Position numbers and translations under genes: made by a program
Source: an uncultured Paracoccaceae bacterium
GTDB lineage: Bacteria > Pseudomonadota > Alphaproteobacteria > Rhodobacterales > Rhodobacteraceae
Assembly (NCBI GenBank): GCA_947495295.1
Contig: CANLYJ010000002.1
Coordinates: 682,001-746,000 of the forward strand
Length of the DNA stretch: 64,000 bases
Direction: 5' to 3'
Shown here: piece after piece, positions 36,417 through 46,311 of the stretch
Position numbering within the stretch: the first letter of the stretch is position 1
How the letters are laid out: every line of letters begins with the position of its first letter
The notes under the pieces: model-generated
The model's input: only the letters and a program-made list of their open reading frames with translations
The model's database searches: none
Told to the model about the DNA's origin: nothing

Positions 36417-39008
36417 TTACTTCTTGGCCGCGGCTTTTTTCTTGGGTGCGGCTTTCTTTTTCGCGGCTGGCTTCTTTTTGGTTACCTTCTTGCCGGATTT
36501 TGCGGCCCGCGCATCGATCAGGTCTACCGCCTGCGCCATGGTCAGGTCAGCCGGTTCAATCGTGTCGGGGATCGTCGCGTTGATCTTTTCCCATTTCACA
36601 TAAGGCCCATATTTGCCGTCATATATATTGACGGGGCCGCCCGCCTCGGGATGTTCGCCCAATTCGTGGATTGGCACGGCCGCCTTGCCCCGGTTGCCGC
36701 GCGCGGCCTTCTTTTCTGCCAAAAGCTGGACCGCGTGGTTCATGCCGACGGTCCACACGTCTTCTATCGTAGGCAGATTGGCATTTGTGCCACCCTTGAA
36801 CGATGTGTTCTCGGCATGCTTGAGGTAGGGGCCATAGCGCCCCAGATTGGCCCAGACATTCACCCCATCCTCGGGATGTTCGCCAATCAGGCGGGGCAGT
36901 TCCAGCAGGCGCAGGGCTTCTGGCAACCCGATCTCTTCGGGGTTCCAGCCTTCGGGAACGCCCGTGCGGGGCGGCTTTTTGTTATCTTCAGTCACCTGAC
37001 CACGCTGGACGTAGGGGCCAAACCGGCCCTTGAACACGCGGATCTCATCCCCCTGATCCTCGCCCAGCAATTTGCCATCGGGTGGAATGGCGGACGCCTC
37101 TGCCTCCGGGTCGGGCGGGCCGAACGGGCGGGTGTAGCGGCATTCGGGATAGTTCGAACAACCGATGAAGGCACCACCAGATCGCGCAGTGCGCATCGAC
37201 AACCGGCCCGCCCCGCAATTGGGGCAAAGGCGGGGGTCGCCGCCATCTTCCAGTGGCGGAAACAGATGCGGCTCCAGCACCTCGTTGATTTTTTCCAGCA
37301 CCTCGGTGATGCGCAGATCGGCGGTTTCGGCAATGGCGGCTGAAAAATCGCGCCAGAACTGGCCCAACACCTGTTTATAGTCGGCATCGCCTGCGCTGAC
37401 CTCATCCAACTGGTTTTCCAGATCGGCAGTGAAATCATAACCGATATATTTGCGGAAATAATTGGTCAGGAAGGCCGTGACCAACCGCCCCTTATCCTGC
37501 GGGATCAGGCGGTTCTTGTCCTTTTCCACATACCCGCGATCCTGAATTGTTGTCACGATAGACGCATAGGTGGATGGGCGGCCGATCCCCAACTCTTCCA
37601 TCCGTTTGACCAGCGTCGCCTCGGTATAGCGGGGCGGGGGCTGGGTGAAATGTTGTTCAGGATCGACGGATTTTTTCTCGGCTTTTTCGCCCTCGGCCAA
37701 TTGGGGCAGGCGCTTGTCGTCATCATCAACGACGCTGTCATCCTTGCCTTCCTCGTAGACGGCGATGAACCCGTCAAAGACCATGACCTGCCCATTGGCG
37801 CGCAGGATGACCTGTTCGTCCGCGCTGGCCACATCCACGACCGTGCGTTCCAGGCGGGCCGCTGCCATCTGGCTGGCCATGGTGCGTTTATAGATCAGAT
37901 CATACAGCTTGCGCTGATCGCTATCGGCGATTTTCGCGGCACCCGTATCAACCGACATTTCTGTCGGGCGGATACATTCATGGGCTTCCTGCGCGTTCTT
38001 GGCCTTGTTTTTATAGATGCGCGGCTGGTCGGGGACATATTTGTCGCCGAATTTCGCCTTGATGGCATCGCGCGCGCCGGTCACGGCCTCGGGTGCCATA
38101 TCAATGCCATCGGTCCGCATATAGGTGATCAGCCCGGCCTCATAAAGCCGCTGGGCCACTGACATGGTCTGCCGCGCGCCCATGCCGAACTTGCGGCTCG
38201 CCTCTTGCTGCAGGGTCGATGTCATGAAGGGCGGAGAGGGGTTGCGGGTGGCGGGTTTCGCTTCAACTGATTTGATGGTCAGATCGCGGGAATTGATCGC
38301 CTGCACGGCCATTTCGGCCTGGGTCGCATTCTCCAGATCGAATTTATCCAGCTTCTTGCCCGCCAGCGTGGTCAGGCGCGCCTCAAACGTCTGACCGCGT
38401 GGGTTTTGCAGCAAGGCTTTGACGGACCAGTATTCGCGGGCGCGGAAGGCTTCGATCTCCATCTCGCGCTCAACGATGATACGCAGGCAGACAGATTGGA
38501 CACGGCCCGCGGATTTGGCACCGGGCAGCTTGCGCCACAGCACGGGCGACAGGTTGAAGCCGACCAGATAATCCAGCGCACGGCGGGCCAGATAAGCCTC
38601 GACCAGTGGCTGGTCGACCTGGCGCGGGTTGGCCATCGCGTCGGTAACAGCGGTTTTGGTGATCGCGTTAAAAACAACGCGGCTGATGGGTGTGTCTTTC
38701 TTGATCGCTTTCTTGGCGACAAGCGCCTCTGTCAGGTGCCAGCTGATCGCCTCGCCCTCGCGGTCGGGGTCAGTGGCAAGGATCAGTTCGTTGTCGCCTT
38801 TAAGCGCATCAACGATGGCCTTGATGTGCTTTTTGCTGTCCGACGCGATTTCCCATTTCATGTCGAAATCGTCGTCTGGCAGCACGGATCCGTCTTTTGG
38901 CGGCAGGTCACGCACATGGCCATAGGACGCCAATACCGTGTAATCGTTGCCGAGATATCCGTTTATTTTCTTGGCCTTAGCAGGGGACTCGACGACGACG
39001 ACTGGCAT
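36417..39008 (-). CDS. topA: DNA topoisomerase I
   Basis: An 863-residue type IA topoisomerase. The Toprim domain begins VVVESPAKAKKINGYLGNDY at residue 4. The active-site tyrosine is in LITYMRTDGIDM. A zinc-ribbon LCPNCGAGRLSM...FIGCSNYPECRYTRP precedes further C-terminal repeats (FGPYVQRGQ, RYGPYLKH, KYGPYVKWEK). A lysine/alanine tail of about 25 residues, KKKPAAKKKAAPKKKAAAKK, likely binds DNA non-specifically. It relaxes negative supercoils. dprA lies 105 nt upstream, the standard order. Confidence 0.97.
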   Translation of the reverse strand: MPVVVVESPAKAKKINGYLGNDYTVLASYGHVRDLPPKDGSVLPDDDFDMKWEIASDSKKHIKAIVDALKGDNELILATDPDREGEAISWHLTEALVAKKAIKKDTPISRVVFNAITKTAVTDAMANPRQVDQPLVEAYLARRALDYLVGFNLSPVLWRKLPGAKSAGRVQSVCLRIIVEREMEIEAFRAREYWSVKALLQNPRGQTFEARLTTLAGKKLDKFDLENATQAEMAVQAINSRDLTIKSVEAKPATRNPSPPFMTSTLQQEASRKFGMGARQTMSVAQRLYEAGLITYMRTDGIDMAPEAVTGARDAIKAKFGDKYVPDQPRIYKNKAKNAQEAHECIRPTEMSVDTGAAKIADSDQRKLYDLIYKRTMASQMAAARLERTVVDVASADEQVILRANGQVMVFDGFIAVYEEGKDDSVVDDDDKRLPQLAEGEKAEKKSVDPEQHFTQPPPRYTEATLVKRMEELGIGRPSTYASIVTTIQDRGYVEKDKNRLIPQDKGRLVTAFLTNYFRKYIGYDFTADLENQLDEVSAGDADYKQVLGQFWRDFSAAIAETADLRITEVLEKINEVLEPHLFPPLEDGGDPRLCPNCGAGRLSMRTARSGGAFIGCSNYPECRYTRPFGPPDPEAEASAIPPDGKLLGEDQGDEIRVFKGRFGPYVQRGQVTEDNKKPPRTGVPEGWNPEEIGLPEALRLLELPRLIGEHPEDGVNVWANLGRYGPYLKHAENTSFKGGTNANLPTIEDVWTVGMNHAVQLLAEKKAARGNRGKAAVPIHELGEHPEAGGPVNIYDGKYGPYVKWEKINATIPDTIEPADLTMAQAVDLIDARAAKSGKKVTKKKPAAKKKAAPKKKAAAKK

Positions 39009-39113
39009 GGGAATCCTTTTAAACGACGCGGGCGTTGTGAACGCGCAAGATGTGGCGTCTGTTTAGGAAATGTCAATGCGGCGAAGTTCTTTTCAGGTTT
39101 GGCTGGCGCAAAG

Positions 39114-40253
39114 TCACACAACGCGCGACAGCAGACCACCCGCCTGACGTGCAATTTTGCCTTCCAGTTCAAGGTCGACCAAGGCGGGTGAAACCGCCGT
39201 GGCGGATGCCGCCATATCCCGCAGCAACTGATCCTCTGCAACTGGTGTGGGTCCCAGCCGCGACAGGATTTGATCATGCAACGCGGCAGTATCGCGCAAG
39301 CTGCGTTCAGGCGGCTTTGCTTCTGGTAGTGGCAATTCAGGTGCGATGTCGTCCTGTAACGGTTGCCCCACAGCTTCGATCACGTCGCTGGCGTTGCGCA
39401 CCAATGTGGCCCCGTCGCGCAGCAGCATGTTGCAACCTGACGCGCGGGCGTCAAACGGGTGCCCGGGCACCGCCAGCACATCGCGGGCCTGGTCCAGCGC
39501 GTTGCGCGCAGTGATCAGGCTGCCGGATTTTGCTGCCGCCTCTACCACGACAACGGCTTCCGACAGGCCCGAGATGATCCTGTTACGCGCAGGAAAGTGC
39601 CGGGCCTGCGGTTGCATGCCCATGGGCATTTCCGACACGCGTAGCCCATTTTTGGCAATGTCATGTGTTAATTGTGTGTTTTCAACGGGATAGATAACGT
39701 CAACGCCCCCGGCCTGCACCGCAATTGTCCCACCCGCCAACGATCCGTGATGGGCGGCGGTATCAATGCCGCGCGCCAGCCCCGAGACAACGGCAAAACC
39801 TTCATTGGTCAGTTCCTCGGCCAATCGTTTGGCCATACGGGTGCCCAATGATGAGGCGTTGCGCGCACCAACGATTGCGATCATCCGTCGCGTCAACAAA
39901 GCCACATCACCGATGGCCCATAAAAGAGGGGGCGCATCGGCAATGTCGGTGAGTGACCTTGGGTAGAATGCCTGCCCTTCGATCAGCAGTTGCGCACCTG
40001 CGGTCTTGCCTGCCTTCATCTCTGCCAGAACCACATTTTCGGGACAGGTCTGATAGTCATCAACCCCGGCTGCCCGCGCGATTTCCGGCAATATTTGCAA
40101 TGCGTTAGCAGCGCTGCCGTGTTCTGCCAGCAGCCTGCGATATGTCGCTACGCCAACCCGGCGAGAGCGCAATAGGCGGAGCCGGTTGACCGTATCCTCT
40201 TCCGTGGTGGGTAGGAGTGGGGGGTGAGTGGAAGATTGGTGTTTTCCGGTCAT
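39114..40253 (-). CDS. dprA: DNA-processing protein DprA
   Basis: A 379-residue protein that loads RecA onto incoming single-stranded DNA during transformation. An N-terminal SAM-like part (about 20-85) precedes the Rossmann core: AIVGARNASSLGTRMAKRLAEEL, GFAVVSGLARGIDTAAHHGSL, AVQAGGVDVIYPVENTQL and PLGMQPQARHFPARNRIISGLSEAVVVVEA. A C-terminal winged helix follows. ATG 40253 has GGAG eight bases upstream; the track start at 40418 is an extension. It precedes topA. Confidence 0.94.
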   Translation of the reverse strand: MTGKHQSSTHPPLLPTTEEDTVNRLRLLRSRRVGVATYRRLLAEHGSAANALQILPEIARAAGVDDYQTCPENVVLAEMKAGKTAGAQLLIEGQAFYPRSLTDIADAPPLLWAIGDVALLTRRMIAIVGARNASSLGTRMAKRLAEELTNEGFAVVSGLARGIDTAAHHGSLAGGTIAVQAGGVDVIYPVENTQLTHDIAKNGLRVSEMPMGMQPQARHFPARNRIISGLSEAVVVVEAAAKSGSLITARNALDQARDVLAVPGHPFDARASGCNMLLRDGATLVRNASDVIEAVGQPLQDDIAPELPLPEAKPPERSLRDTAALHDQILSRLGPTPVAEDQLLRDMAASATAVSPALVDLELEGKIARQAGGLLSRVV

Positions 40254-40634
40254 CCCGTAAGCTCCGCCGTATTGCCTCATCAGGTCTAGATCGACAGAGT
40301 TAATGAGGTATGAACAGTGCAGGCATGGATGCGAATAAAAACCCGATAAAAGTCTTAATATACTGATCTCATTGATAATTGCGCGGTGCATCGGAGACCG
40401 GGAATATGTGACGATCATGGCCGATCCAGTCCGCCGCGTGCGTCAACCTCCCCATAAATAGTGGGGTCATGCGGCCAAACTGACGGGGCCGGTCGGTCGG
40501 ACCCCGCAATGCCAATATGTAAACGATTCGTCCGTGGCGGTTTTGACCGGTCTGCAAAGCGTCGGCCACACGTCGGCAAAACGTCGGACCCCACCGAACG
40601 GTCCCCCCGCATGAACAGGGCGCCCGGTCCTGGA
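40254..40634. other. 381-nt region between dprA and a GNAT gene
   Basis: It holds no supported gene. A small stem CCCCA/TGGGG (40450-40466) and three CGTCGG direct repeats (about 40558-40590) were noted. The minus strand should contain the dprA promoter and leader. A 137-codon antisense-frame ORF crossing into the GNAT gene has no family pattern. Confidence 0.5.
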
Positions 40635-41090
40635 TCAAAGTGTAAACTTCTTGCACAGGGCTGTTTCGGTCTCGCGGTAGGTTCGAAACCCCATCGCCTC
40701 GTAATAGGCCAGGCCGCCGGAATTGCTGCGCCCGATCGTGGCGTCGATATGGGCCAGCCCGGCATCGGTGGCGGCCTGACATGTGACGGAGAACAGCGCC
40801 TTGCCGACCCCCTGTCTTGCCGCATCGGGGTGAATATGGGTGCCAATGATCCCCCAGCCTGGCGTCACGTCATAGATATTGCCCGGCCCGGCAAGCTTGA
40901 GCGATTGCAACCCCATGATGGTGCCGTCGATCTCGACCACCGAGCATCGGATGCCATCGGCGCCGGCGATGTAGTGGTTCAGGGCATAATCGACATCATC
41001 GGGGGATGTACGCAGACCGGCGGCAGTCAGTGTGGTCAACACATTGCTGATGCCGGTGGCATCGTCAGGTACTGCGGGGCGAATATTCAT
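40635..41090 (-). CDS. GNAT-family N-acetyltransferase
   Basis: A 151-residue GNAT protein. MNIRPAVPDDATGISNVLTTLTAAGL is the N-terminal strand-helix, GWGIIGTHIHPDAARQGVGKALFSVTCQAATDAG carries the acetyl-CoA loop (ARQGVGK), and NSGGLAYYEAMGFRTYRETET is the terminal motif. It is downstream of tldD on the same strand with a 50-nt gap. Substrate unknown. Confidence 0.85.
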   Translation of the reverse strand: MNIRPAVPDDATGISNVLTTLTAAGLRTSPDDVDYALNHYIAGADGIRCSVVEIDGTIMGLQSLKLAGPGNIYDVTPGWGIIGTHIHPDAARQGVGKALFSVTCQAATDAGLAHIDATIGRSNSGGLAYYEAMGFRTYRETETALCKKFTL

Positions 41091-41140
41091 GGGGTGTCTC
41101 CTTGGTGTGCGCGTCGGTGGGCACAGGTTTCACGGCCATC

Positions 41141-42562
41141 TTACGCCGCCGCCCCGCCAACGGTCAGCCCGCCGATCATCAGGCTTGGCTGGCCGACGCC
41201 GACAGGCACCCATTGGCCTGCTTTGCCGCAATTCCCAATGCCCGGATCAAGGGCCAGATCATTCCCGATGCCCCGGATCTGTTTCAGGGCCGTTGCCCCG
41301 TCACCGATCAGGGTCGCCCCTTTGACCGGGGCGCCGACAACGCCGTTTTTGACGCGGTAAGCCTCTGTGCAGCTGAACACGAATTTGCCATTGGTGATAT
41401 CGACCTGACCGCCACCAAAGCCCACCGCATAGATCCCGTCTTTCAGATCAGCGACCAGTGCTTCGGGCGGAGTATCCCCGGCCAGCATATAGGTGTTGGT
41501 CATCCGTGGCATTGGCGCATGGGCATAGCTTTCGCGCCGTCCATTCCCCGTGGGGGCAACCCCCATCAGACGCGCATTCTGCCGGTCTTGCATATAGCCG
41601 ACCAGCACCCCGTCTTCGATCAGGGTATTCTTGGCGCTGGGGGTCCCTTCGTCATCGACAGTGATCGACCCGCGCCGATTAGGGATCGTGCCGTCATCCA
41701 ACACGGTGACCCCTTTGGCCGCGATCTGCTGACCCATCAGCCCGGCAAAGGCGGATGATCCCTTGCGGTTGAAATCACCTTCCAACCCATGTCCGATGGC
41801 CTCGTGCAGCAGGATACCGGGCCAGCCGGGGCCAAGGACAACGTCCATCACACCCGCAGGGGCGGGTTCGGCATCAAGGTTCACCAGGGCGATGCGCAAA
41901 GCCTCGCGCGCGACGGGTTCCCAATGGTCACGCCCGATCAGCCCGATCAGGCCCGCACGCCCGCCGCCGCCCATGGAGCCACTTTCGCGTTTGCCGTTCT
42001 CTTCGACGATCACGCTGATGTTCAGTCGCGACATGGGGCGGGTATCGGTGACAAGCGTGCCTTCGGGGCGCAGAATCAGTACCTCCTGATGCGATGCGGC
42101 GATTGTCGCACTGACCTGCACGACGCGGGGGTCGAGCCCGCGGGCAAAGGCATCAATGTCGCGCAACACATCAATCTTGGCGGGAAATGTCGCCTGCAAC
42201 ATCGGGTCATCATCGCTGTAAAGCTTGCGATTGGTGCCTGCGGGGGCGGCGGCCATTGTGCCCCCACCGTCGCCTACGGCCAGGCGGGCGGTGGACACGG
42301 CCCGTTTCAGCGCATGTTCGTCGATGGTTGTGGAATGGGCATAACCGGCAGTTTCACCTTTCACAGCGCGCAAACCAAACCCTTCAGAGGCATCAAAACT
42401 GGCGTTTTTGACCCGGCCATCATCGAAAGACAGGACCTCGGATTTGCGGCGTTCGAGGAAGAGTTCGCCATCATCGGCGCCTTGCGTCGCCTCCCGTAGC
42501 AGGGCCAGAGCGGTGTCCTGATCGAGATTGGTCTCAAAGGGCAGAAAGGGGTCAGCAGACAT
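41141..42562 (-). CDS. tldD: Metalloprotease TldD
   Basis: A 473-residue subunit of the TldD/TldE zinc protease that trims unfolded peptides and some microcin precursors. The active-site motif is LLHEAIGHGLEGDFNRKG (HExxxH). GIYAVGFGGGQVDITNGKFVF is the conserved C-terminal block. Start 42562 has AAGGATTTCCC upstream; the track start at 42619 adds an unsupported tail. TldE is not in the window. It is divergent from ctaC, a frequent roseobacter arrangement. Confidence 0.94.
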   Translation of the reverse strand: MSADPFLPFETNLDQDTALALLREATQGADDGELFLERRKSEVLSFDDGRVKNASFDASEGFGLRAVKGETAGYAHSTTIDEHALKRAVSTARLAVGDGGGTMAAAPAGTNRKLYSDDDPMLQATFPAKIDVLRDIDAFARGLDPRVVQVSATIAASHQEVLILRPEGTLVTDTRPMSRLNISVIVEENGKRESGSMGGGGRAGLIGLIGRDHWEPVAREALRIALVNLDAEPAPAGVMDVVLGPGWPGILLHEAIGHGLEGDFNRKGSSAFAGLMGQQIAAKGVTVLDDGTIPNRRGSITVDDEGTPSAKNTLIEDGVLVGYMQDRQNARLMGVAPTGNGRRESYAHAPMPRMTNTYMLAGDTPPEALVADLKDGIYAVGFGGGQVDITNGKFVFSCTEAYRVKNGVVGAPVKGATLIGDGATALKQIRGIGNDLALDPGIGNCGKAGQWVPVGVGQPSLMIGGLTVGGAAA

Positions 42563-42742
42563 GGGAAATCCTTTGGTCCGGGCAACAGGGGCGGAAAAAG
42601 CGTCTGTTTGCCGCAACACGGGTTCTTGAGTTGTGAGACAGGATATGGGACATGGGGCGCGATATACAATGGGAATCCGTCGGTTTGCTCGGCGGGTCCG
42701 CCAGGGAGCCGCGCGTCACGCGCCACGATGTTAGGGTAAAAT

Positions 42743-43561
42743 ATGCGACTGAAAACCTTTGCAACTTCACTGTGGACCACGGCTGGTCTGATCATCGCCG
42801 GATCATCGGCCATGGCGCAGGATGTGAATCAGGAACTGGAGATTGTGGGCGTTCCACAGCCCGGCGGCACGGGGTTTCAGCCTGCGGCAACAGAACTGGC
42901 CCGCGATGTGCAATGGCTGGATGGGATGTTGCTGGTCGTGATTACCGCGATTTCGCTGTTTGTGACCGGCCTGCTGGTCTGGGTCGCTGTGCGCTATAAC
43001 GAGAAACGGAACCCGAACCCAGCCGGTTTCACCCATAACTCGCCGCTTGAGGTCGCATGGACTGTCGTGCCGATTGTTATTCTGGTCTTTATCGGGGCGT
43101 TCTCGCTGCCGGTTTTGTTCAAGCAGCAGGAAATACCGGAGGCGGATATCACGATTAAGGTGACCGGGTATCAGTGGTACTGGGGCTATGAATACGAAGA
43201 TGAAGGTGTTCAGTTCGAAAGCTTCATGCTGGCACGCGATGAACTGGAAGAATTCGGCTACAGCCAGGACGAATATCTGCTGGCGACGGATACGGCGGTT
43301 GTCGTTCCGGTTGGTGCGACGATTGTGATGAATGTTACCGGTGCGGATGTGATCCACTCCTGGACGATCCCGGCCTTTGGGGTCAAGCAGGATGCAGTCC
43401 CCGGCCGTCTGGCGCAGCTATGGTTTGCCGCAGAGCGTGAAGGCATCTATTTCGGCCAATGCTCAGAGCTTTGCGGTAAGGACCACGCCTATATGCCGAT
43501 CACCGTCAAAGTTGTCAGTCAGGAATCCTATGACGCATGGCTGGCGGAAGCCACATCCTAA
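42743..43561 (+). CDS. ctaC: Cytochrome c oxidase subunit II
   Basis: A 272-residue CuA-bearing subunit. A signal-like N-terminus (about 1-28) is followed by two membrane helices (about 55-78 and 100-120), then the periplasmic cupredoxin domain. [21 protein letters not shown] and the CuA ligand motif [14 protein letters not shown] (about 236-249) are complete. [11 protein letters not shown] is the aromatic electron-entry segment. It accepts electrons from cytochrome c. Palindromic repeats and ctaB follow. Subunit I is not in the window. Confidence 0.97.
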   Translation: MRLKTFATSLWTTAGLIIAGSSAMAQDVNQELEIVGVPQPGGTGFQPAATELARDVQWLDGMLLVVITAISLFVTGLLVWVAVRYNEKRNPNPAGFTHNSPLEVAWTVVPIVILVFIGAFSLPVLFKQQEIPEADITIKVTGYQWYWGYEYEDEGVQFESFMLARDELEEFGYSQDEYLLATDTAVVVPVGATIVMNVTGADVIHSWTIPAFGVKQDAVPGRLAQLWFAAEREGIYFGQCSELCGKDHAYMPITVKVVSQESYDAWLAEATS

Positions 43562-43567
43562 AGCGGC

Positions 43568-43625
43568 GATGGGTCAAGACCCATCTTACGACAGATCAAC
43601 CCCGTAAGATGGGTTTCAACCCATC
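43568..43625. repeat. GTAAGATGGGT palindromic repeat, inverted pair (copies 2 and 3)
   Basis: GATGGGTCAAGACCCATCTTACG (43568-43590) and CGTAAGATGGGTTTCAACCCATC (43603-43625) are inverted to each other across a 12-bp spacer, and each is itself palindromic. They lie in the 83-nt gap between ctaC and ctaB, six bases after the ctaC stop. Confidence 0.85.
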
Positions 43626-43644
43626 CTGATTTTCCAGGTACTGC

Positions 43645-44577
43645 ATGAGCGATATCAGCATCCAAGACACACAATACGAGGCTAATATGGGCGATTATTT
43701 TGCCCTGTTAAAGCCGCGTGTGATGTCGCTTGTTGTCTTTACCGCACTTGTTGGATTGCTGGTGGCCCCGATGCCGGTGCATCCGTTTATCGGCTTTGTC
43801 GGCATCTTATGTATCGCTGTCGGTGCAGGCGCTTCGGGTGCGCTGAACATGTGGTGGGATGCCGATATCGATGCGCGGATGAAGCGGACAGCCGGCAGAC
43901 CTGTCCCGTCTGGCCGGGTCGCTGCGGGTGAAGCACTTGGCATTGGCCTTGGCCTGTCCGGTTTTGCCATCGTCTTGCTGGCGCTGGCCACAAATTTCCT
44001 CGCCGCATTCCTTCTGGCCTTCACCATCTTTTTTTACGCGGTCGTCTATTCGATGTGGCTGAAACGGGCGACGCCGCAGAATATCGTGATTGGCGGAGCG
44101 GCGGGGGCCTTTCCGCCGATGATCGGGTGGGCTGTGGCCACAGGTGGGGTCAGCATTGAAAGTGTGCTGATGTTCGCCCTGATCTTCATGTGGACCCCTC
44201 CGCATTTCTGGGCATTGGCCCTGTTTGTGAAATCCGATTACGGCAATGCGGGCGTGCCGATGCTGACTGAAACACATGGGCGCGACGCGACCCGCAAACA
44301 TGTTATCATCTATACGTTGCTGCTGGTGCCGGTGGCGCTGGGTCTCGGCCTGACCTCCATCGGTGGGCCGGTCTACATGGCAGTGGCCGTGGTGATGAAT
44401 GGCTGGTTCCTTAAAGGGGCCTATGACATCTATCGCCGTGATGACGCGGCCTGCGAAGCCGATAAACACGCGGTTGAAATCAGTGTTTTCAAAGTCTCGC
44501 TTTACTACCTTTTTGCCCATTTCGGTGCGCTGTTGATCGAGGCAGCGCTGCGCCAATACGGGCTTGGGGGCTGGTGA
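43645..44577 (+). CDS. ctaB: Protoheme IX farnesyltransferase
   Basis: A 310-residue polytopic UbiA-family prenyltransferase with about nine helices. The Mg-pyrophosphate motif NMWWDADIDARMKRTAGRPVPSG is at about residues 71-93. TPPHFWALALFVKSDYGNAGVPML is the second conserved cytoplasmic motif. It makes heme O, the precursor of heme A for aa3 oxidase. Its stop overlaps the next small gene by one base. Confidence 0.95.
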   Translation: MSDISIQDTQYEANMGDYFALLKPRVMSLVVFTALVGLLVAPMPVHPFIGFVGILCIAVGAGASGALNMWWDADIDARMKRTAGRPVPSGRVAAGEALGIGLGLSGFAIVLLALATNFLAAFLLAFTIFFYAVVYSMWLKRATPQNIVIGGAAGAFPPMIGWAVATGGVSIESVLMFALIFMWTPPHFWALALFVKSDYGNAGVPMLTETHGRDATRKHVIIYTLLLVPVALGLGLTSIGGPVYMAVAVVMNGWFLKGAYDIYRRDDAACEADKHAVEISVFKVSLYYLFAHFGALLIEAALRQYGLGGW

Positions 44578-44777
44578 TGGCGATCAAGGTCGAACATGAG
44601 ATGCATGAACGGCGGCGCGGGCGCAATATGGGCGTCGGGCTCCTGCTGATCGGGTTCATCGGGATCATCTTCGGCCTGACGGTTGTCAAGGTTTTGCAAC
44701 TTGGCGATGCGGCGCAGTTCGAAAAATTCGACCATGTGGCGCGGCCGCAGATCGTGCCGGAAGGGGGCAACAACTGA
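44577..44777 (+). CDS. Small single-helix protein of the cta operon (CoxF-like)
   Basis: A 66-residue protein. A charged N-terminus (KVEHEMHERRRGRN) precedes one membrane helix (about 20-40, MGVGLLLIGFIGIIFGLTVVKVLQ) and a short polar tail. It overlaps ctaB by one base (TGATG), and the ctaG ATG begins at its last stop base. Similar tiny genes sit between ctaB and ctaG in other alphaproteobacteria and have been called CoxF. An assembly role is inferred from position. Confidence 0.8.
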   Translation: MAIKVEHEMHERRRGRNMGVGLLLIGFIGIIFGLTVVKVLQLGDAAQFEKFDHVARPQIVPEGGNN

Positions 44778-45391
44778 TGGCGTTGTTTCCAAACCTCGAA
44801 GGGCCGCAGCGGACGGTTGTGCAGACAACATCTGTCGTTGTGATCATGGGTGCGCTGGCTTGGGCGTCAGTGCCGTTTTACGACTGGTTCTGCCGGGTGA
44901 CCGGCTTTGGCGGGGCGACGAACGTGGCCGAGACGGGCAGCGATGTCATCCTTGATCAGACGATCAAGGTGCGGTTTGACGCGTCACTGGAACGCGACAT
45001 GCCATGGACGTTTCAGCCGGAAATCCGCGAGATGGAAATTCGCATCGGTGAGACCGGACTGGCCTTTTACGAGGCGCATAACCCGCTGGATGTGCCTGTG
45101 GCAGGGCAGGCGGCCTATAACGTGACCCCTTACGAGGCCGGCGCGTTTTTCGACAAGATCGAATGTTTCTGCTTTACCGAACAGGTGCTGCAACCGGGTG
45201 AAACCGTGATGATGCCGGTCAGCTTTTTCGTGGACCCTGCCATCGTGAATGACCGCGAAGGGCAATATGTGCATACCATTACGTTAAGCTATACGTTCTA
45301 CCAGATCGATCTGCCCGAGACTGAAATTCAGGCCGCACTGGCCGCTGAAACTTTGACAACGGCGCCGCAAGACGCCATAGAAACGAACTGA
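44777..45391 (+). CDS. ctaG: Cytochrome oxidase copper chaperone CtaG (Cox11)
   Basis: A 204-residue Cox11-family protein. A single N-terminal helix (about 15-38) anchors a periplasmic immunoglobulin-like domain. [18 protein letters not shown] and the copper-binding pair [15 protein letters not shown] (about 130-145) with MPVSFFVDP are all present. It delivers copper to the CuB site of subunit I. It lies between the small CoxF-like gene and ctaE, as expected. Confidence 0.95.
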   Translation: MALFPNLEGPQRTVVQTTSVVVIMGALAWASVPFYDWFCRVTGFGGATNVAETGSDVILDQTIKVRFDASLERDMPWTFQPEIREMEIRIGETGLAFYEAHNPLDVPVAGQAAYNVTPYEAGAFFDKIECFCFTEQVLQPGETVMMPVSFFVDPAIVNDREGQYVHTITLSYTFYQIDLPETEIQAALAAETLTTAPQDAIETN

Positions 45392-45416
45392 AGACAAGCC
45401 GATAGGAACCGACCGC

Positions 45417-46217
45417 ATGGCGCACGCAAAGAACCACGATTATCACATTCTGCCACCGTCGATCTGGCCGCTGATTGGCGGCGTGGGTGGTTTCACCATG
45501 CTGTTCGGGGCGACCCTGTGGATGCACGGGTCAGGACCATACCTGTTCCTGATCGGTCTGGCGGCGGTGCTTTATGTTATGTACGCATGGTGGGCTGAAG
45601 TGGTCGTAGAAAGCCGGGTGGGCGACCACACACCGGTTGTACGCATCGGTCTGCGCTACGGCTTTATCATGTTTATCATGTCTGAGGTCATGTTCTTTGC
45701 AGCATGGTTCTGGTCGTTTTTCAAACACGCCATGTATCCAATGGGGCCGCAAAGCCCCGCGGTTGATGGGGTCTGGCCACCTGTGGGGATCGAAACATTC
45801 GACCCATGGCATCTGCCACTGATCAACACGCTGATCCTGCTCTGTTCGGGTGCTGCGGCCACATGGGCGCACCACGCGCTGGTTCACGAGAATAATCGCG
45901 AAGACATGAAATGGGGCCTGATCCTGGCCGTTGCACTCGGCGCGCTTTTTACGGTGTTTCAGGTCTATGAATACAGCCATGCCGCTTTTGGCTTCTCGGG
46001 TAATATCTACGGCGCAAACTTCTTCATGGCGACCGGCTTTCACGGGGCGCATGTTCTGATCGGCACTATCTTTCTGCTGGTCTGCCTGATCCGGCTACAG
46101 CGCGGGGATTTTACTCCGGAGAAGCATATCGGGTTCGAAGCCGCCGCATGGTACTGGCATTTCGTTGACGTCGTCTGGCTGTTCTTGTTTGCAGCTGTCT
46201 ATGTCTGGGGCGGCTAA
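45417..46217 (+). CDS. ctaE: Cytochrome c oxidase subunit III
   Basis: A 266-residue membrane protein with seven helices. Motifs include [65 protein letters not shown] and the C-terminal [25 protein letters not shown]. It contributes to stability and proton uptake of the aa3 oxidase. The repeat palindrome 46234-46259 follows, then surf1. Confidence 0.97.
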   Translation: MAHAKNHDYHILPPSIWPLIGGVGGFTMLFGATLWMHGSGPYLFLIGLAAVLYVMYAWWAEVVVESRVGDHTPVVRIGLRYGFIMFIMSEVMFFAAWFWSFFKHAMYPMGPQSPAVDGVWPPVGIETFDPWHLPLINTLILLCSGAAATWAHHALVHENNREDMKWGLILAVALGALFTVFQVYEYSHAAFGFSGNIYGANFFMATGFHGAHVLIGTIFLLVCLIRLQRGDFTPEKHIGFEAAAWYWHFVDVVWLFLFAAVYVWGG

Positions 46218-46233
46218 CAACAGAAGCCACAGC

Positions 46234-46259
46234 GTAAGATGGGTTTAAACCCATCTTAC
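46234..46259. repeat. GTAAGATGGGT palindromic repeat, copy 4 (perfect 26-bp palindrome)
   Basis: GTAAGATGGGTTT and AAACCCATCTTAC form an uninterrupted 26-bp palindrome, 17 nt after the ctaE stop. It belongs to the same family as 19193 and 43568. Confidence 0.9.
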
Positions 46260-46311
46260 ATTCATCAAACGCGCGAGCCATCTCGCGCGTTTCGCAGTTT
46301 GAAGGCCTGGA

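Noticed and set aside
40555-40595. Three CGTCGG direct repeats as a possible iteron or CRISPR-like array
   Set aside because: The units are only 6 bp, spacing is irregular, and there is no repeated spacer structure.
40369-40782. ORF of 137 codons upstream of dprA
   Set aside because: It overlaps the GNAT gene in another frame, and the translation shows no recognisable pattern. The region is better treated as leader/intergenic.
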